From contig CM044515.1 of assembly GCA_024364805.1 (NCBI GenBank), positions 45,981,290 through 46,003,367 of the forward strand: a stretch of DNA of 22,078 nucleotides. The letters are read 5' to 3'. The number at the start of each line of letters is the position of its first letter. Positions within the stretch are counted from its first letter, which is position 1. The stretch comes from Euprymna scolopes (lineage: Eukaryota; Mollusca; Cephalopoda; Sepiida; Sepiolidae). The notes under the pieces are model-generated. The model saw only the letters and a list, made by a program, of their open reading frames with translations, made no database searches and was not told the origin of the DNA. Shown here one piece after another: positions 8,197 through 18,297 of the stretch. The position numbers and the translations under genes were made by a program.

Positions 8197-8257
<61 letters not shown>
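8151..8257 (+). repeat. Compound microsatellite (TATC)n-(CT)n-(TA)n
   Basis: About ten TATC units (8154-8194), then about eleven CT units (to about 8218), then about nineteen TA units. The array abuts the first recognisable LINE codons. The two open frames that read through it (8113-8355, 8138-8350) are mostly repeat translation, with only the ends of the LINE in frame. Confidence 0.97.
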
Positions 8258-8261
<4 letters not shown>

Positions 8262-8640
8262 CTACATATCTGAGAAAATTGACCAACCCCTGTCTGCTCA
8301 TCCTTCGGCTTACATTCACGTCTCTAGAGACTTCAATGTCCACAATTTGAAATAGTTAACCCACTTAAACAAGACAGATGATGAGGGGAGGGTCTGTCAC
8401 GATTTCTCCATTGCTTATGACCTCACTCAGATTGTTCGCGAACTCACTCGTGAGCACGATGCTGACGGTCAGTATGCAAGTCTCGTAGATCTTTTCCTCA
8501 CAAGATTCCCTGGGCTATATTCATCTTCTGTTGTGTCTCCACTGGGATCTTCCGACCACTCTGTTGTATCAATTAAGATGAAAACAAAATGTAATGATTC
8601 CTCAGGAATACCTCTCCATCGTATAATATATCGATACTCT
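8262..8640 (+). pseudogene. LINE AP-endonuclease fragment
   Basis: One frame reads YISEKIDQPLSAHPSAYIHV, then RDFNVH (8326-8343, in the place of the usual GDFN.H), a stop at 8353-8355, and in the same frame LTHLNKTDDEGR, CHDFSIAYDLTQIVREL, YASLVDLFLTR and SPLGSSDHSVVS, where SSDHS (8548-8559) is the conserved SDH of the exonuclease-endonuclease-phosphatase fold. The enzyme nicks target DNA to prime reverse transcription. Only the C-terminal half of the domain remains. The G of GDFN is lost and the frame is interrupted. After about 8640 the sequence loses clear coding character until the polymerase. Confidence 0.8.
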
Positions 8641-9239
8641 TCCGTTCATTTATATCAGATCTACCTCTGCGTTTCATGTCCTCTATAGTATCAGTCATGA
8701 CAGAATGATTAATTGTATGTATAAACCGTTTCATACCATCAAACATTTCTAGCAAAAACCTAACAGTTAGCCGTGGTTTACTCCGGAACTGACATTGCGC
8801 ACAGAAATCACCTTTTCCATTGCTTCCAACATAACCGATGCAATGAGACTAAAACCGCTTTCAGGACTGCCAGCAACCACGGTAAAAGAGTAATAAAGAA
8901 CGCGAGAGAGCTGTAAGCCCAGTTCATCAAATCCAAAGTGGCTGAGCAACGGCTTGGTTCACGCCAGTTTTTGGCAAATAGCAAACAGTATGCTGAACAG
9001 AAGAGTGTGCTCTATCCCAAGTATCATCAATGGACCTGAAGTAATCTCGTCAACATCTTAAAAGCTAAACTCCAACCCTCCGTATTTCCTCCCATATCAG
9101 AAAATACGCGGTGCGACATACAATATATGTGCGTGATATTGCCAAGCTAATCAAAAACTTTGATTCCAGAAAAGCAACTTTCCAATCATAGTGCTCCAAA
9201 AGCTTCAGCCAGAAATAGCTCCTATACTTACAAAGCTGT
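8641..9239 (+). pseudogene. LINE linker between endonuclease and reverse transcriptase
   Basis: Fragments of translation resembling the linker of this LINE type appear in changing frames (for example HRNHLFHCF, NARES and PKYH-like pieces), but stops and shifts are dense. The minus-strand open frames at 8573-8755, 8767-8949 and 9065-9253 are shadows of this region. Confidence 0.55.
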
Positions 9240-10560
9240 TTAAGCTTTGTCATAAGGGGAATTGATTCCCAACAACCTGGAAAATCTCATCAGTATGCCC
9301 TGTACTTAAGAATTCAGGTGATTGGTCATCTCCCTCTCAGTACAGACCAATAAGTCACCCGTGGGTCATGAGTAAGTTACTTGAATCTGTGTTAAATAAA
9401 ATAGTAAACCACCTCAGCAAAAATAACCTAATAAAAATATGTAATATGGTGTCAGTTCTGCTAGATCTACAGCAGATGTGCTTACGGTTATATCTCATAG
9501 GATTAGCAAAATTCTTGATCGAGACTTCCTTTCTAGGGCAATTGCTCTTGATATATCAAAGGCCTTTGATAGAGTAGGGCAGCTACAGCTATAGTATAGC
9601 TAGAAATATCTTTTCAATTATTAAATCATTTCTCTTTCATAGGTTCATAAGAGTAGTGGTTGATGGGCAGAAATCAGCTCATAGTATGAACGCTGGAGTC
9701 CCTCAGGGGTCAATCATGGGTCCAAATCTCTTCCTGATCTACACTAATTATTTTCCAAATCACATCCTTACATCATTCGTAGACATTTATGCTGATGACT
9801 CTACCATCTATGGCAGCACGTCAAAGAGCGTTCACGACCAAGTTCTCTCGGATTCCCTCTACTCAGATCTTGAGCATGTGGTACAGCGGGGAAAAGTGGC
9901 TGTTTACTTTTAATGCATCTAAAACAAAGCTTCTGTCTTCATATCATCAACGATCTGATCCCCATCTGGCATCAATTGAAATGAATGGCTATCGACTTGG
10001 AGAGGTTCCATGCTTTGACAAGCTTCTTGGCTTGACCTTTACTCCTTATCTAAAATTGAACATGTACATCAAATGCGTTGCCAAGGTTGCTGGAAAATGA
10101 TGGGATCCTTCTATCGATCCAGTAGATATTTCACTGCTGATGCAATTCCCTACTTATATAAGAGCCAGATACGTTAAAGGATGGAGTATTGCTGTCACAT
10201 TTGGACGGGCTGCTATGAAGGTTTATCCTGCCTTGACAGTGTTCAAGACAGACTTTGTAGCTTGTGGAAATTCACTTTTCTCTGCAACCTCTCCCCTACA
10301 GAAGAGACGTAGCGAGCCTGTCTCTCTTTTATCGTAATTTTCATGGCAAGTGCTCGTCTGAGCTCCAATCTATGGTGCCCCCTCGCCAAGCAATCACGAG
10401 AAACACTCGTATGGCCGAAAATACTATCAATATTTTCCCCTACTCTTTATCCATGCCTAAACCTAAACGTAGATTCCATGAACAAAGCTTTTTTCTTAGA
10501 ACTGTACACCTTTGGAGCTGTCTTCCTTTTTCTGTTTTCCGGCTGATAGTTCCCTTGTAA
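9240..10560 (+). pseudogene. LINE reverse transcriptase fragment
   Basis: The RNA-directed DNA polymerase copies the LINE transcript at the nicked target. Motifs in order: CPVLKNSGDWSSPSQYRPIS (9295-9355); SKLLESVLNKIVNHLSKNNL (9371-9430); TADVLTVISHRISKILDRDF then IALDISKAFDRV (about 9534-9574, the motif with the first catalytic Asp); VVVDGQKSAHSMNAGVPQGS (through 9712); FVDIYADDSTIYGS, with the YADD catalytic box at 9788-9799; then, in another frame, FNASKTKLL, CFDKLLGLTFTP and YIKCVAKVAGK (to about 10100), and beyond that MGSFYRSSRYF-type thumb sequence and remnants to 10560. The domain crosses all three plus frames, so there are several frameshifts, plus stops. It is dead, though the catalytic boxes are still legible. 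Confidence 0.85.
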
Positions 10561-10570
10561 AAAAAAAAAA

Positions 10571-10862
10571 NNNNNNNNNNNNNNNNNNNNNNNNNNNNNN
10601 NNNNNNNNNNNNNNNNNNNNNNNNNNNNNNNNNNNNNNNNNNNNNNNNNNNNNNNNNNNNNNNNNNNNNNNNNNNNNNNNNNNNNNNNNNNNNNNNNNNN
10701 NNNNNNNNNNNNNNNNNNNNNNNNNNNNNNNNNNNNNNNNNNNNNNNNNNNNNNNNNNNNNNNNNNNNNNNNNNNNNNNNNNNNNNNNNNNNNNNNNNNN
10801 NNNNNNNNNNNNNNNNNNNNNNNNNNNNNNNNNNNNNNNNNNNNNNNNNNNNNNNNNNNNNN
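10571..10862. other. Assembly gap (292 N)
   Basis: A run of N bordered by an A-run on the left and a (GT)n run (10863-10880) on the right, both typical causes of assembly breaks. The two open frames that span it are artefacts. The true content is unknown. Confidence 1.
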
Positions 10863-10880
10863 CGTGTGTGTGTGTGTGTT
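10863..10880 (+). repeat. (GT)n microsatellite at the gap edge
   Basis: A short pure GT run; the array may continue into the gap. Confidence 0.9.
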
Positions 10881-11040
10881 TAACTAATCTATTTATATGC
10901 AATATACCTATATGGGGAATTGATTATATATAAATAAATAACGTAAAGTTCTCATTTAGATAGCTAAATGCAATACTAGATCTATAAATATCAATATTAT
11001 AAGAATACGACGTTATTAGAGATAGACACATAAGCATTTA

Positions 11041-11223
11041 CTAATTTTTCGAAAGTTTATTTCTTTTATTGGCCAGAGCATTGCGTACAACTGTTTCAGC
11101 CACATATGTGTATATACGCATCTTGATATCAATCTTTCCTTGATTTTTATTAATGATGTCCCAAATCGCATTTTTAGATAACTCTTCAACATTTCTAAAG
11201 CCTGTATTGACAAAGATGTTCAT
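11041..11223 (-). CDS. Unrecognised coding-like open frame
   Basis: This is a 60-codon frame from ATG at 11221-11223 to a TAG immediately followed by TAA. The product is soluble and helix-prone, with no signal peptide or membrane segment (for example NVEELSKNAIWDII, then KMRIYTYVAETVVRNAL, then ANKRNKLSK). Codon choice is mixed and looks more coding-like than most frames here. Directly upstream on this strand is the (GA)n complement of a CT microsatellite, so any earlier part of the frame has been replaced or is absent. I recognise no family. It could be the tail of an unidentified transposon protein lying between two LINE relics, or chance. The overlapping minus frame at 11016-11213 is a shadow. 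Confidence 0.28.
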   Translation of the reverse strand: MNIFVNTGFRNVEELSKNAIWDIINKNQGKIDIKMRIYTYVAETVVRNALANKRNKLSKN

Positions 11224-11224
11224 G

Positions 11225-11226
<2 letters not shown>

Positions 11227-11270
<44 letters not shown>
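11227..11270 (+). repeat. (CT)n microsatellite
   Basis: A nearly pure run of about 21 CT units lying between the open frame at 11041-11223 and the second LINE copy. Confidence 0.95.
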
Positions 11271-11271
<1 letters not shown>

Positions 11272-11935
11272 ATGTTCGGCATGTGGTGCAATTGAGAAAA
11301 GGTTTTATTTCAATGCATTCAAAGTTCAATTTTTTCATCAGCTGATTTCCACCTGGTTTCAAATAAAAAGCAATTACTCTTTGGCAAGCTTATGAAACCT
11401 TTAACTTCTATATCAAATCCGTTGTCAAAGTCGCCAGGAAAATGGTTGGATCATTCTACCGCCCCAGAAGATACAAAACCGAAATTAAAACACTTCGAAA
11501 TCTCGCGGAGGATGTCCTCTTCCCCTCCTTTTTCTCGCAGAAGAGACGTAGTGAGTCTATTTCTGCTCCAGCTATATTTTCATGGCAGCTGCTCTAATGA
11601 ACTTCAATCTATATTTTCTCCATCTAAAACAATCACGGTAAGCATTCGTCTAGATACAACCACTGCCAGCAATTTCCCTTACTCTTTTTCACTCTTTCTC
11701 TCTTCATCTAAAACTAAACAAAACTGTTATGAACAACGCTTCTTTCTTTAAGCTGCCTCTATACTATGAAACAAATTCTTGTTGAGCCAATATTATAAAC
11801 AAACAATTTCTACACAGTTTCCACCATTACCAGCTATCACGATGTTAACTTAGCAACTTTTATCCTCGTGTGGCCTCTAGGCCTTGATAAAGAGTAGCTC
11901 TTGTGTGAAGAAAAAGATTTTGTGTATGACACATG
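11271..11935 (+). mobile_element. Second, 5'-truncated copy of the same LINE family
   Basis: It begins with sequence matching the thumb region of the first copy (GTTCGGCATGTGGTGCAATTG corresponds to the DLEHVVQ region, then FNA-like and LGKL pieces). It continues with YIKSVVKVARKMVGSFYRPR (about 11410-11470), which matches YIKCVAKVAGKMMGSFYRSS in the first copy, then the QKRRSESIS region and the basic C-terminal part. The open frame at 11392-11751 is in a different frame from most of this and is not a gene. After the coding part comes a likely 3' UTR, with GGCCTCTAGGCC (a near palindrome, about 11873) and ATAAAGAGTAGCTCTTGTG near 11888-11907. No poly(A) tail is obvious. Several frameshifts and stops are present. 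Confidence 0.75.
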
Positions 11936-12447
11936 CAATAGCTATGCTCTTTTAAAAAATTTATTCAATAATTTGGAAATATGAAAACGTATTGGTTTTA
12001 GTATCATCATATATAGTTTATTACTATTATTATTATTAGTAGTAGTAGTAGTAGTAGTAAACAGTACTAGTAGTCGTATAGTGTGGCCCTGAAATATGAC
12101 ATGGCACACATCTCTCTTGCCACTGTCATGATTTCAGCTATCTTGTTCGCTTTCAATTATTTAGGCATTGTTCGCATAATTATAAACACCATACATGATT
12201 ATCCAGGGGTTGAATTCAATGAGTGTGAGGACCATTGAGGATAAAAGCTACAATCGAATCGATCAGCAATGTGTCCCCGCATATAATTCAACAGAAATAA
12301 AACAAAGCCTGTTGAGAATTAATGATCGAAACTTGGTGGACAAGTCAGGCATAGAGTGAAGTTTATTGGTACCAAAGATGGTTGGATTGCACAAAGAAAT
12401 GTTAATTTTATTAACGATTCTATGGGTAGCATTTTTGTACCATTACT

Positions 12448-12484
<37 letters not shown>

Positions 12485-12691
12485 TACATTTTCATGCTAC
12501 TCTGACACACTCTGGATATTGAGGTAGACTCATGCCGATTTTTATCGAAAATCTGTCAAGTAGTTATGGAGAATATGTGAACAAGAGACAAAAGCTAATC
12601 GCGATTATGAGAAAGCACTTCAACATTGTATCAGGTTGACAGTTGTTAATTTTTAAATTGAGAATAAACATGTCTCTGTTACACCAAAAAT
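11936..12691. other. Unassigned stretch with TTA and GTA microsatellites
   Basis: No gene recognised. A TTA run followed by GTA units lies at about 12021-12059 and a TAG run at about 12447-12484. Sequence near 12630-12690 probably holds the decayed outer part of the mariner element, but I found no matching inverted repeat on its other side. Confidence 0.55.
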
Positions 12692-13627
12692 TTATTGATT
12701 GAAATAAGCACCATCAGAATCAACACACTTTTGCTAACGCAAAACAGTTGTATTTATGCCAGTAACATAAAAATCTTGCGTTTTGGTGGCGATGAAGTGG
12801 CTGAAGACGTTTTTGATGACCCTCGCGCAGAAAGTTGTCGCCGATAGGTGAGAGGTTTGAATAGTATGGCGAATGAGGCAGAGTTTCGTAGTCCAATACG
12901 TTGAACTTCTGCACGAGCGGGTTAGCACTGTGTGGTTATCTATCGTCGTGAAGAGGAATTTGGGCATGTTCTGTGAACTAATGCTGAGTGTTGTTGTTGA
13001 TGTTTCTGATGCATTTTATCCATTTGTTGCCAGCACTACTCCTTCGTAATGGTTTCGCCTGCATTAAAAAAAAGCTACAATTCGTGAAACTGGTCGCAAA
13101 CAACCAAACAATCAGTATGACTTTCTTTTGGTCCAACTCTAGCGTTGGGAAGTGTCGTGGGGCGTCGTCAGCATCTAGCCGCTGAGCTTCGCTTCGCTGG
13201 TTGTCATAAAGGACTTAATTTTCCTCACAACACATCCGAGAAACGAGTCATTCTTCTTGCGTAAAAAAAAGGAGAAGATGCCACTTCATAATGCCATTTC
13301 TTTTGGTTGTCACTCATTTGTTTTTTCCAAATTTCTCTCAAATGGTTGGAAATCGTCGTATACGGTACGTCTAGTCCAGAAGCAAGTTCTCGAACAGTTT
13401 TGTATAGATTGGCTTCGACTGGGGCTCTAAATTGATCGCCGATCACTACACTCATTTTCTTCAAGACTCTCGTCGTCGCCAGGGAATTTCTTAAACAATC
13501 ATTGTCCTGTGAGTTCAGTAGTGGTCCCTGGGCCGAATGCTTCGTTGATATAGTGAGTTGTTTCAGCAGTTTTTTGTCCTAGCTTGAATTAAAATAAGAA
13601 AAATGAGCGAATTTGCCTTTTTCCCAT
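12692..13627 (-). pseudogene. Broken mariner transposase (Tc1/mariner superfamily)
   Basis: This is a cut-and-paste DNA transposase relic. It reads from an ATG at 13625-13627 to a TAA at 12692-12694. In order: MGKRQIRSFFLF and KTAETTHYINEAFGPGTT (first helix-turn-helix); FKKFPGDDESLEENECSDRR; VRELASGLDVPYTTISNHL (second helix-turn-helix, open at 13225-13464); VLYDNQRSEAQRLDADDAPR then LELDQKKVILIVW; FNAGETITKE; HQKHQQQHSALVHR-like; IPLHDD; NVLDYETLPHSPYYSNLSP; DSDGAYFNQ at the end. Length (about 312 codons) is near but below the ~345 usual for mariners. The first catalytic Asp (VTCDEKW) reads CEEN, a change to Glu; the third box reads SNLSP in place of SPDLSP. Several stops and frameshifts are present, so it is inactive. 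Terminal inverted repeats could not be found. The plus frame at 12988-13185 and the minus frames at 12720-12967 are shadows or pieces of it. Confidence 0.87.
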
Positions 13628-14771
13628 TTTGTATTGAATGTTCTGAAAAGAGGACCCACATTTTTAAACTATTGTAATTTAAACGATTGAATAGAGCAAA
13701 AGAACACTCTTTAAAATGATATATAAAGTAAAGCTACTATAACGAAAACTTATTTGTAAATACATCATTCGAAATCAAAATTAAAAATTCACCAAGAACT
13801 TTCTCCTCACATAATAAATTACTGCTGTAGACAATTGATTTTCTAAAGTTAATGCTTATGTAAGCAGAGTGATAATGCATTTTCAAATAACGAACTGCAT
13901 TTTTCCACGCTTAAATTAAAACTTTTAATTAAAAAAATGTTAATTTAGCCCCACATAAAAACGTCATCATCAGAAATTTGTAAACGTTTAATTTTAATTT
14001 AAATAAATGCATTATTATTTTCAATGAATACGTATTAATTTTAAATCAGATTTAATTATTAGTACGTTAATTGTATGAAATTTAACGTTCATCTTTTTTA
14101 ATTTGTGGTAGTTTTATTATCATTCAATTCAACAATTGAAGCACAAATTTTGAACTTTTAAAACGATATCGGGTGCGTAAACGTGTGAATACTGCTATTA
14201 ACCGAACTACGACTACCACCACCACCACTACTACTACTACTAATAATAATAATAATTTGAGATTAAACATTTTTACAATTTGAGTTTGAAAAGAATCCCC
14301 AAATTACAATTTGATCTTTGTAAGATTGATAATTTTGAAAAATCCCCCACAATTTGGCAACAAATTAATTTCGATTACTTTGCAAAACTAGTCAATAGTA
14401 TTAGGCAGGCATGTTTCTATTAAACACTTGAAGATGAGATATGTAAGAGAATTTAAATTTGTTTCTGCTAAAAATAGTCAGGTTTTAAAACTATGCCAGA
14501 TTTATTTTCATGCGCTTAAAGCAAATAATGTATGGCCGGATTTGTGCTAATTTTAATTTCGATATTGGTCGAATGGCCTGTCGTATGTTTTGGAAATTAT
14601 TAACTCGGAAAAAAGTGCAAGAGATTTTTTTATGAGCTAACAGATTTAATAAAAGAGGTTTTGTCAAATGGACTCGCTCGATTTTTGCGGAGTTTCAGGT
14701 TTAATACAAATAAGAAACAGCCGCGCCGATCATAAATCATTTTAACTGTTAAATATAAGCAAACGCGGACA
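13628..14771. other. AT-rich stretch, no gene seen
   Basis: Very AT-rich with many AATTAA-type words. A compound microsatellite lies at about 14214-14256 (CCA units, then CTA, then ATA). Nothing else recognised. Confidence 0.6.
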
Positions 14772-15710
14772 TTAAGGGTAGGAGAAGGTGAGTTTGGAGG
14801 TGAAAGGACCTGAGAAAAGAAAGAGAAGGATATTGAAAATAAAGTAACGGGAAAAATAAAAATTAAAAGAGTTAGAAGAAGGGAAATCAGGAGAAAAGTG
14901 GGAAAGGTTACAAAGAGGGAAGATCAGAATAAGGCGAATCTGGAGAAAAAAAGGAGATGAAAAAAAAAAGAAAAAATGAAGTAGGAGACAAAGAGGAAGG
15001 AAAAGCAAAAGAAGACAAAGAAAGAGAATCGAGATCAGAATAAGATCTTTTAAAAAGCCAACGTTTTTATGTAGAGAATTAAAAAGGTTATTGTTTTTTG
15101 TAGAGAATTAAAAAGGTTATCATTTAATAAAATTAAAAAGGAAGGAAACGGAAAAAAAATGTAAGGCAAAAAAAATAGGGAGAATAAGGAGTAGCAGGAG
15201 TATAGAATAACATGAAGAAGGAGAAAGACGAAGTAAATGATGCAAAAATGAAGATGCAAACGTAAGGGAAGAAAAGGTGAAAAGAGGGACAGATAGACAA
15301 CAGTCAAAGAAAATGAAATAAATTAAAATATCAAGAAAAGAGAGAATAAACAAAAACAAAGATAAAAATGCAGGAATAGTAGCAAAAGAGAAGAAGAAGA
15401 AGAAGAAGAAGAAGAAGAAGAAGAAAGAGCAGAAATAGAAATTAAAATATTAAAATGGAAAGGAAAATAGAAAGAAAAAAAGGGTAATCGATGGAGTGAC
15501 AGACAGACACTGAAAAAAAAAAGAGAAAAGAAATGGAAGGTCAAATGAAGTAGAAGAAGAAGAAGAAGAAAAAGAAGAAGAAACAAAAGAAGAAAAAAAA
15601 TTGAACGACCCAAAGACAAACAGGATAATAAATAAATAAACGAATGAGAATTTAAACGAATTAAAAGACAAAAAAAAATAATAAAAAGATTAAACAGTAA
15701 AACCAAACAG
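14772..15710 (+). repeat. Long purine-rich tract (GA-rich, about 0.94 kb)
   Basis: The plus strand is overwhelmingly A and G, with GAA arrays at about 15391-15425 and 15553-15590. A 32-bp near-duplication (GTAGAGAATTAAAAAGGTTA twice, about 15071-15119) lies inside. The minus-strand open frames at 14772-15736, rich in Ser, Phe and Leu, are translations of this tract and not genes. Long purine tracts can form triplex DNA; here that is inference. Confidence 0.85.
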
Positions 15711-15811
15711 TTATTTACCGTGAAAAATAATAACAAAACCAGAAAACTTTTGAGTCATTTTAATTCACGGACATAATGTTTTTTCTTTTAATTTCTGTTA
15801 CGTTACGTTCA

Positions 15812-15812
<1 letters not shown>

Positions 15813-15873
<61 letters not shown>
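15813..15873 (+). repeat. (CT)n microsatellite
   Basis: About 30 CT units, with a looser CT-rich tail to about 15960. It lies between two purine-rich tracts, so the purine strand switches sides here. Confidence 0.95.
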
Positions 15874-15876
<3 letters not shown>

Positions 15877-16045
15877 CTCTCTCTTTCTATAATAAACACC
15901 CACTCTATTTCTCTTTCTATTTCTTTCAAACAGTCGTTTTCTCTATTTCTTTTACTAAAGAGAGTGTTCTAAGACATTACGAGCATTTGTTGTAAATAGC
16001 GCTCTGGTGCATTCCAGCAGATCGTTTCCTGCTGGTGTGAAAACA

Positions 16046-16059
16046 TATACTACTACTAC

Positions 16060-16100
<41 letters not shown>

Positions 16101-16136
16101 ATACTACTACTACTACTAATAATAATAATAATAATA
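16046..16136 (+). repeat. (CTA)n then (TAA)n microsatellite
   Basis: CTA units interrupted twice by AATA, followed by about seven AAT units. The minus frame at 15977-16168 is poly-Ser translation of this array. 16140-16540 beyond it holds nothing I recognise. Confidence 0.95.
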
Positions 16137-16544
16137 ACAGTGATATTAATAATTTTACACAAATTCAAGATAACTGAAGCTGCAAAGCTGGGTTCTCAGA
16201 AAAGAAAAAAAGGATGTGCACCAGCACCGATGATGCGGCAAAATAGTAGTCATGTTTCAGGGAAAATAGAAACACGAATGATGGAGCTCATCATCACGAT
16301 TTGCTACTGAACGGACACAGAGGGTATTGTAATTCCAGGGTGACTTATTATCACCCAAATTCTAGGAAAAAAAAATTTTCGTTTTCAGCGAGAACTCAAT
16401 AGGAAACTGCTAATAAAAATCTGTGTAAATTTGCTGACACATAGATCTAAAAAACACACCGGGTTTTTTTTTTTCAATTTGTGATTACTTGTAACAAATC
16501 AAGTCAGAAATTCCACTTAGTAAATAAAATAATTAAAAAATAAG

Positions 16545-16965
16545 GTGCAGAACGGAGAATAGGAAGAAGGTAAAGACAGAAGAGGATGTTAGAAAAAGAA
16601 AGAAGAAAACAAAGAACAGAGGGAAAAGACAAACAGATAAAAGGGATAAAGAAAAAGAGGAGATCAAGAAGAAGGAACAATGATATAAAGAATAAGCAGC
16701 AGCAGAAGAAGAAGAAGACGAAGAAGAAGAAAATACAAAAAAGGAGGAGAGAAAAGACAAAGCGAAGATAAAACGAAAGAGAAAGGAGTAAAAGAAAAGA
16801 AGTAGAAGATGAAGAAAGAGAATTAAAAAAAAAACGAAGAAAAAGTAGCAGCAGAAGAAAAGAAGGAAAAATAAAAAAAACGGACGAATAACAATGAGCA
16901 GAAGTAGTAGTAGAAAGAAAGGGAGAAGGGAAAACGAGATGAAGAAAAAAAATGACAACAAATAA
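16545..16965 (+). repeat. Second purine-rich tract (about 0.42 kb)
   Basis: Same character as 14772-15710, with GAA, GCA and GTA runs (for example about 16697-16730). The open frames at 16533-16961 (minus) and 16586-16771 (plus, nearly all Lys, Arg and Glu) are low-complexity shadows. Confidence 0.85.
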
Positions 16966-17749
16966 AATAAGAATTTGAAAATTAAGTCTTCACTATTTAT
17001 TGAAGCCCTTAACCTGATTGGTCTGATTTATTTGAATTATTTCAAGAGGGTAGCCGTCAAATAAATCGACCGTTTCAACTAATGGAAAAAAACTATTTAC
17101 GAAACATGACATCCGTTTTGTTTTGAGAATGGCTGTTCTTTATTTGCTGTGATTAGCACAAGTTTTCAAGTTGCTAGTGAAAGACGAGTAAACACACTTG
17201 CCAAAAAGTCAGATGTGATTACCGTGCTGTTCGGAAGTAGAATCATGCCAGAGGGTCGATATTTATTTCAAGATTTCGCGGTAAACGTTTCTATTAGAGA
17301 AATACAATATTTTAAAAGAAAATAGTTGTGGCGAAGTAGTGACGAACAATTTATTTTGGTTAATCTACTTTCTTTGGACTTATTTATCTCCTATATAATA
17401 TTTTGACTGCAGAAATTCCCCTCTGGACCAAAGTATCGTACATTAGCTATAACCGATGCCACATACTAATTCATTATGTTCAGGCTAATAGCCACAATTT
17501 TATGTAATTTTTAAACACAATTTTATACACATTAAATCGTTATAATAAAATGTTACATTGTATCCTACGAGCAACACCATCACAATCGCGACATAAAGGA
17601 GTCCCTATTTTTCTCTATGTATATTTAGTCCTTCCTCTGTTACCAGTTGACACCGAGACCTATTCTACATTTTCCTACAATGCTTTCATTGCACCCATCG
17701 TAACTTGTTTTTAGCTACATACACATACATGATCTTTCATTTCCCCGAT
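16966..17749. other. Unassigned stretch; possible 3' UTR side of the 17750 exon
   Basis: No gene is recognised on the plus strand. One plus frame stays open for about 71 codons (about 17110-17325) but has no ATG near its start, no domain and no special codon use. If 17750-17885 is a terminal exon on the minus strand, its 3' UTR would lie here; the first AATAAA on that strand after the stop is at 17350-17355. Confidence 0.4.
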
Positions 17750-17885
17750 TCAAAAATAATAATTTCCCCCATTCTCCAAGTCCACCCCATCTAATTGGCT
17801 GAGATCCGCCAATTCTATTATTCCAAAATCTACTTCTTCATACATAAAGGAACGCTTCAGAAAATTTCCAATATTGTGACGCTCT
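17750..17885 (-). CDS. Candidate terminal exon of a host gene, unrecognised
   Basis: On the minus strand a pyrimidine-rich stretch with TATTTATTCCCTCATTTAG (to 17886) makes a good 3' splice site. It is followed by an open frame reading ERHNIGNFLKRSFMYEE, then VDFGIIELADLSQL, then DGVDLENGGNYYF, and a TGA at 17750-17752. The acidic C-terminal tail with an aromatic end looks like a real protein end rather than translated noise, and codon use is mixed. A second AG lies two bases further in, so the exact edge is uncertain. The first AATAAA downstream on this strand is at 17350-17355, giving a possible 3' UTR of about 400 bases. No upstream exon is visible in the window, which is not surprising if introns are long. 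I do not recognise the family. The open length alone could be chance. Confidence 0.33.
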
Positions 17886-18297
17886 CTAAATGAGGGAATA
17901 AATACCAAATATAAACATATAATATAAACTTAAATACTGTTAACCTTATACTTATCTATGTACAAAGTGTCTACACACCAATATTCCTCCTAAATAAAAA
18001 CTGAAAAAAATATTTACGCGTACCGTTATTTATTTTTCGATTTGGGAGCAGCTTTTCAACCCTTGCACAATGCTATTGTTTTTGTTGTTGTTTTTACTGG
18101 GCATTTTTTAAAAATATTTATATTATAATTTTTTGTGTCTGTCAAATAATTTACGCCGCTAAACTACACATTTACTATAAATTACATTTTCCACGGAAAC
18201 ACTTATTTGTTATATATTTGTTTTTGTGTACTTCTCTTTTACGAACTCATTATCGGCACTGCTTGGACATTCACTTTTTTTTAGGTAAATTAATTCT
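17886..18297. other. AT-rich stretch, no gene seen
   Basis: Nothing recognised. If 17750-17885 is an exon, this would be intron. Confidence 0.5.

Larger units (their letters stand above)
8262..10570 (+). mobile_element. Decayed LINE (Jockey/CR1-like non-LTR retrotransposon)
   Basis: This is a 5'-truncated, heavily mutated LINE second open reading frame, with an apurinic endonuclease part first and a reverse transcriptase part after it, running into an A-tract (10560-10570) at the edge of an assembly gap. Gene order and the FADD/YADD-type polymerase with a VPQGS motif fit the Jockey, CR1 and L2 group of APE-type LINEs; I cannot choose the clade safely. Its start is lost where a compound microsatellite now lies. 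The A-run next to the gap may be the true poly(A) tail. A second, shorter copy of the same family follows at 11271. Confidence 0.85.

Noticed and set aside
8113-8355. Frames with repeated Tyr-Leu-Ser-Ile and Ile-Tyr runs
   Set aside because: Translation of TATC, CT and TA microsatellites; only the last part belongs to the LINE endonuclease.
10447-10902. Open frames crossing the N run
   Set aside because: Artefact of treating N as coding; no real sequence supports them.
14772-15736. Minus-strand open frames rich in Ser, Leu and Phe with apparent membrane segments
   Set aside because: They are translations of the purine-rich tract; lack of stops follows from base composition.
16533-16961. Minus-strand 142-codon frame and plus-strand Lys/Arg-rich frame
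   Set aside because: Low-complexity shadows of the second purine-rich tract.
17110-17325. 71-codon open frame without start on the plus strand
   Set aside because: Such lengths are expected several times by chance in a window this size, and no domain or convincing splice sites are visible.
17793-17814. AATTGGC / GCCAATT inverted pair resembling a CCAAT-box pair
   Set aside because: It lies inside the candidate exon and has no promoter context; most likely coincidence.
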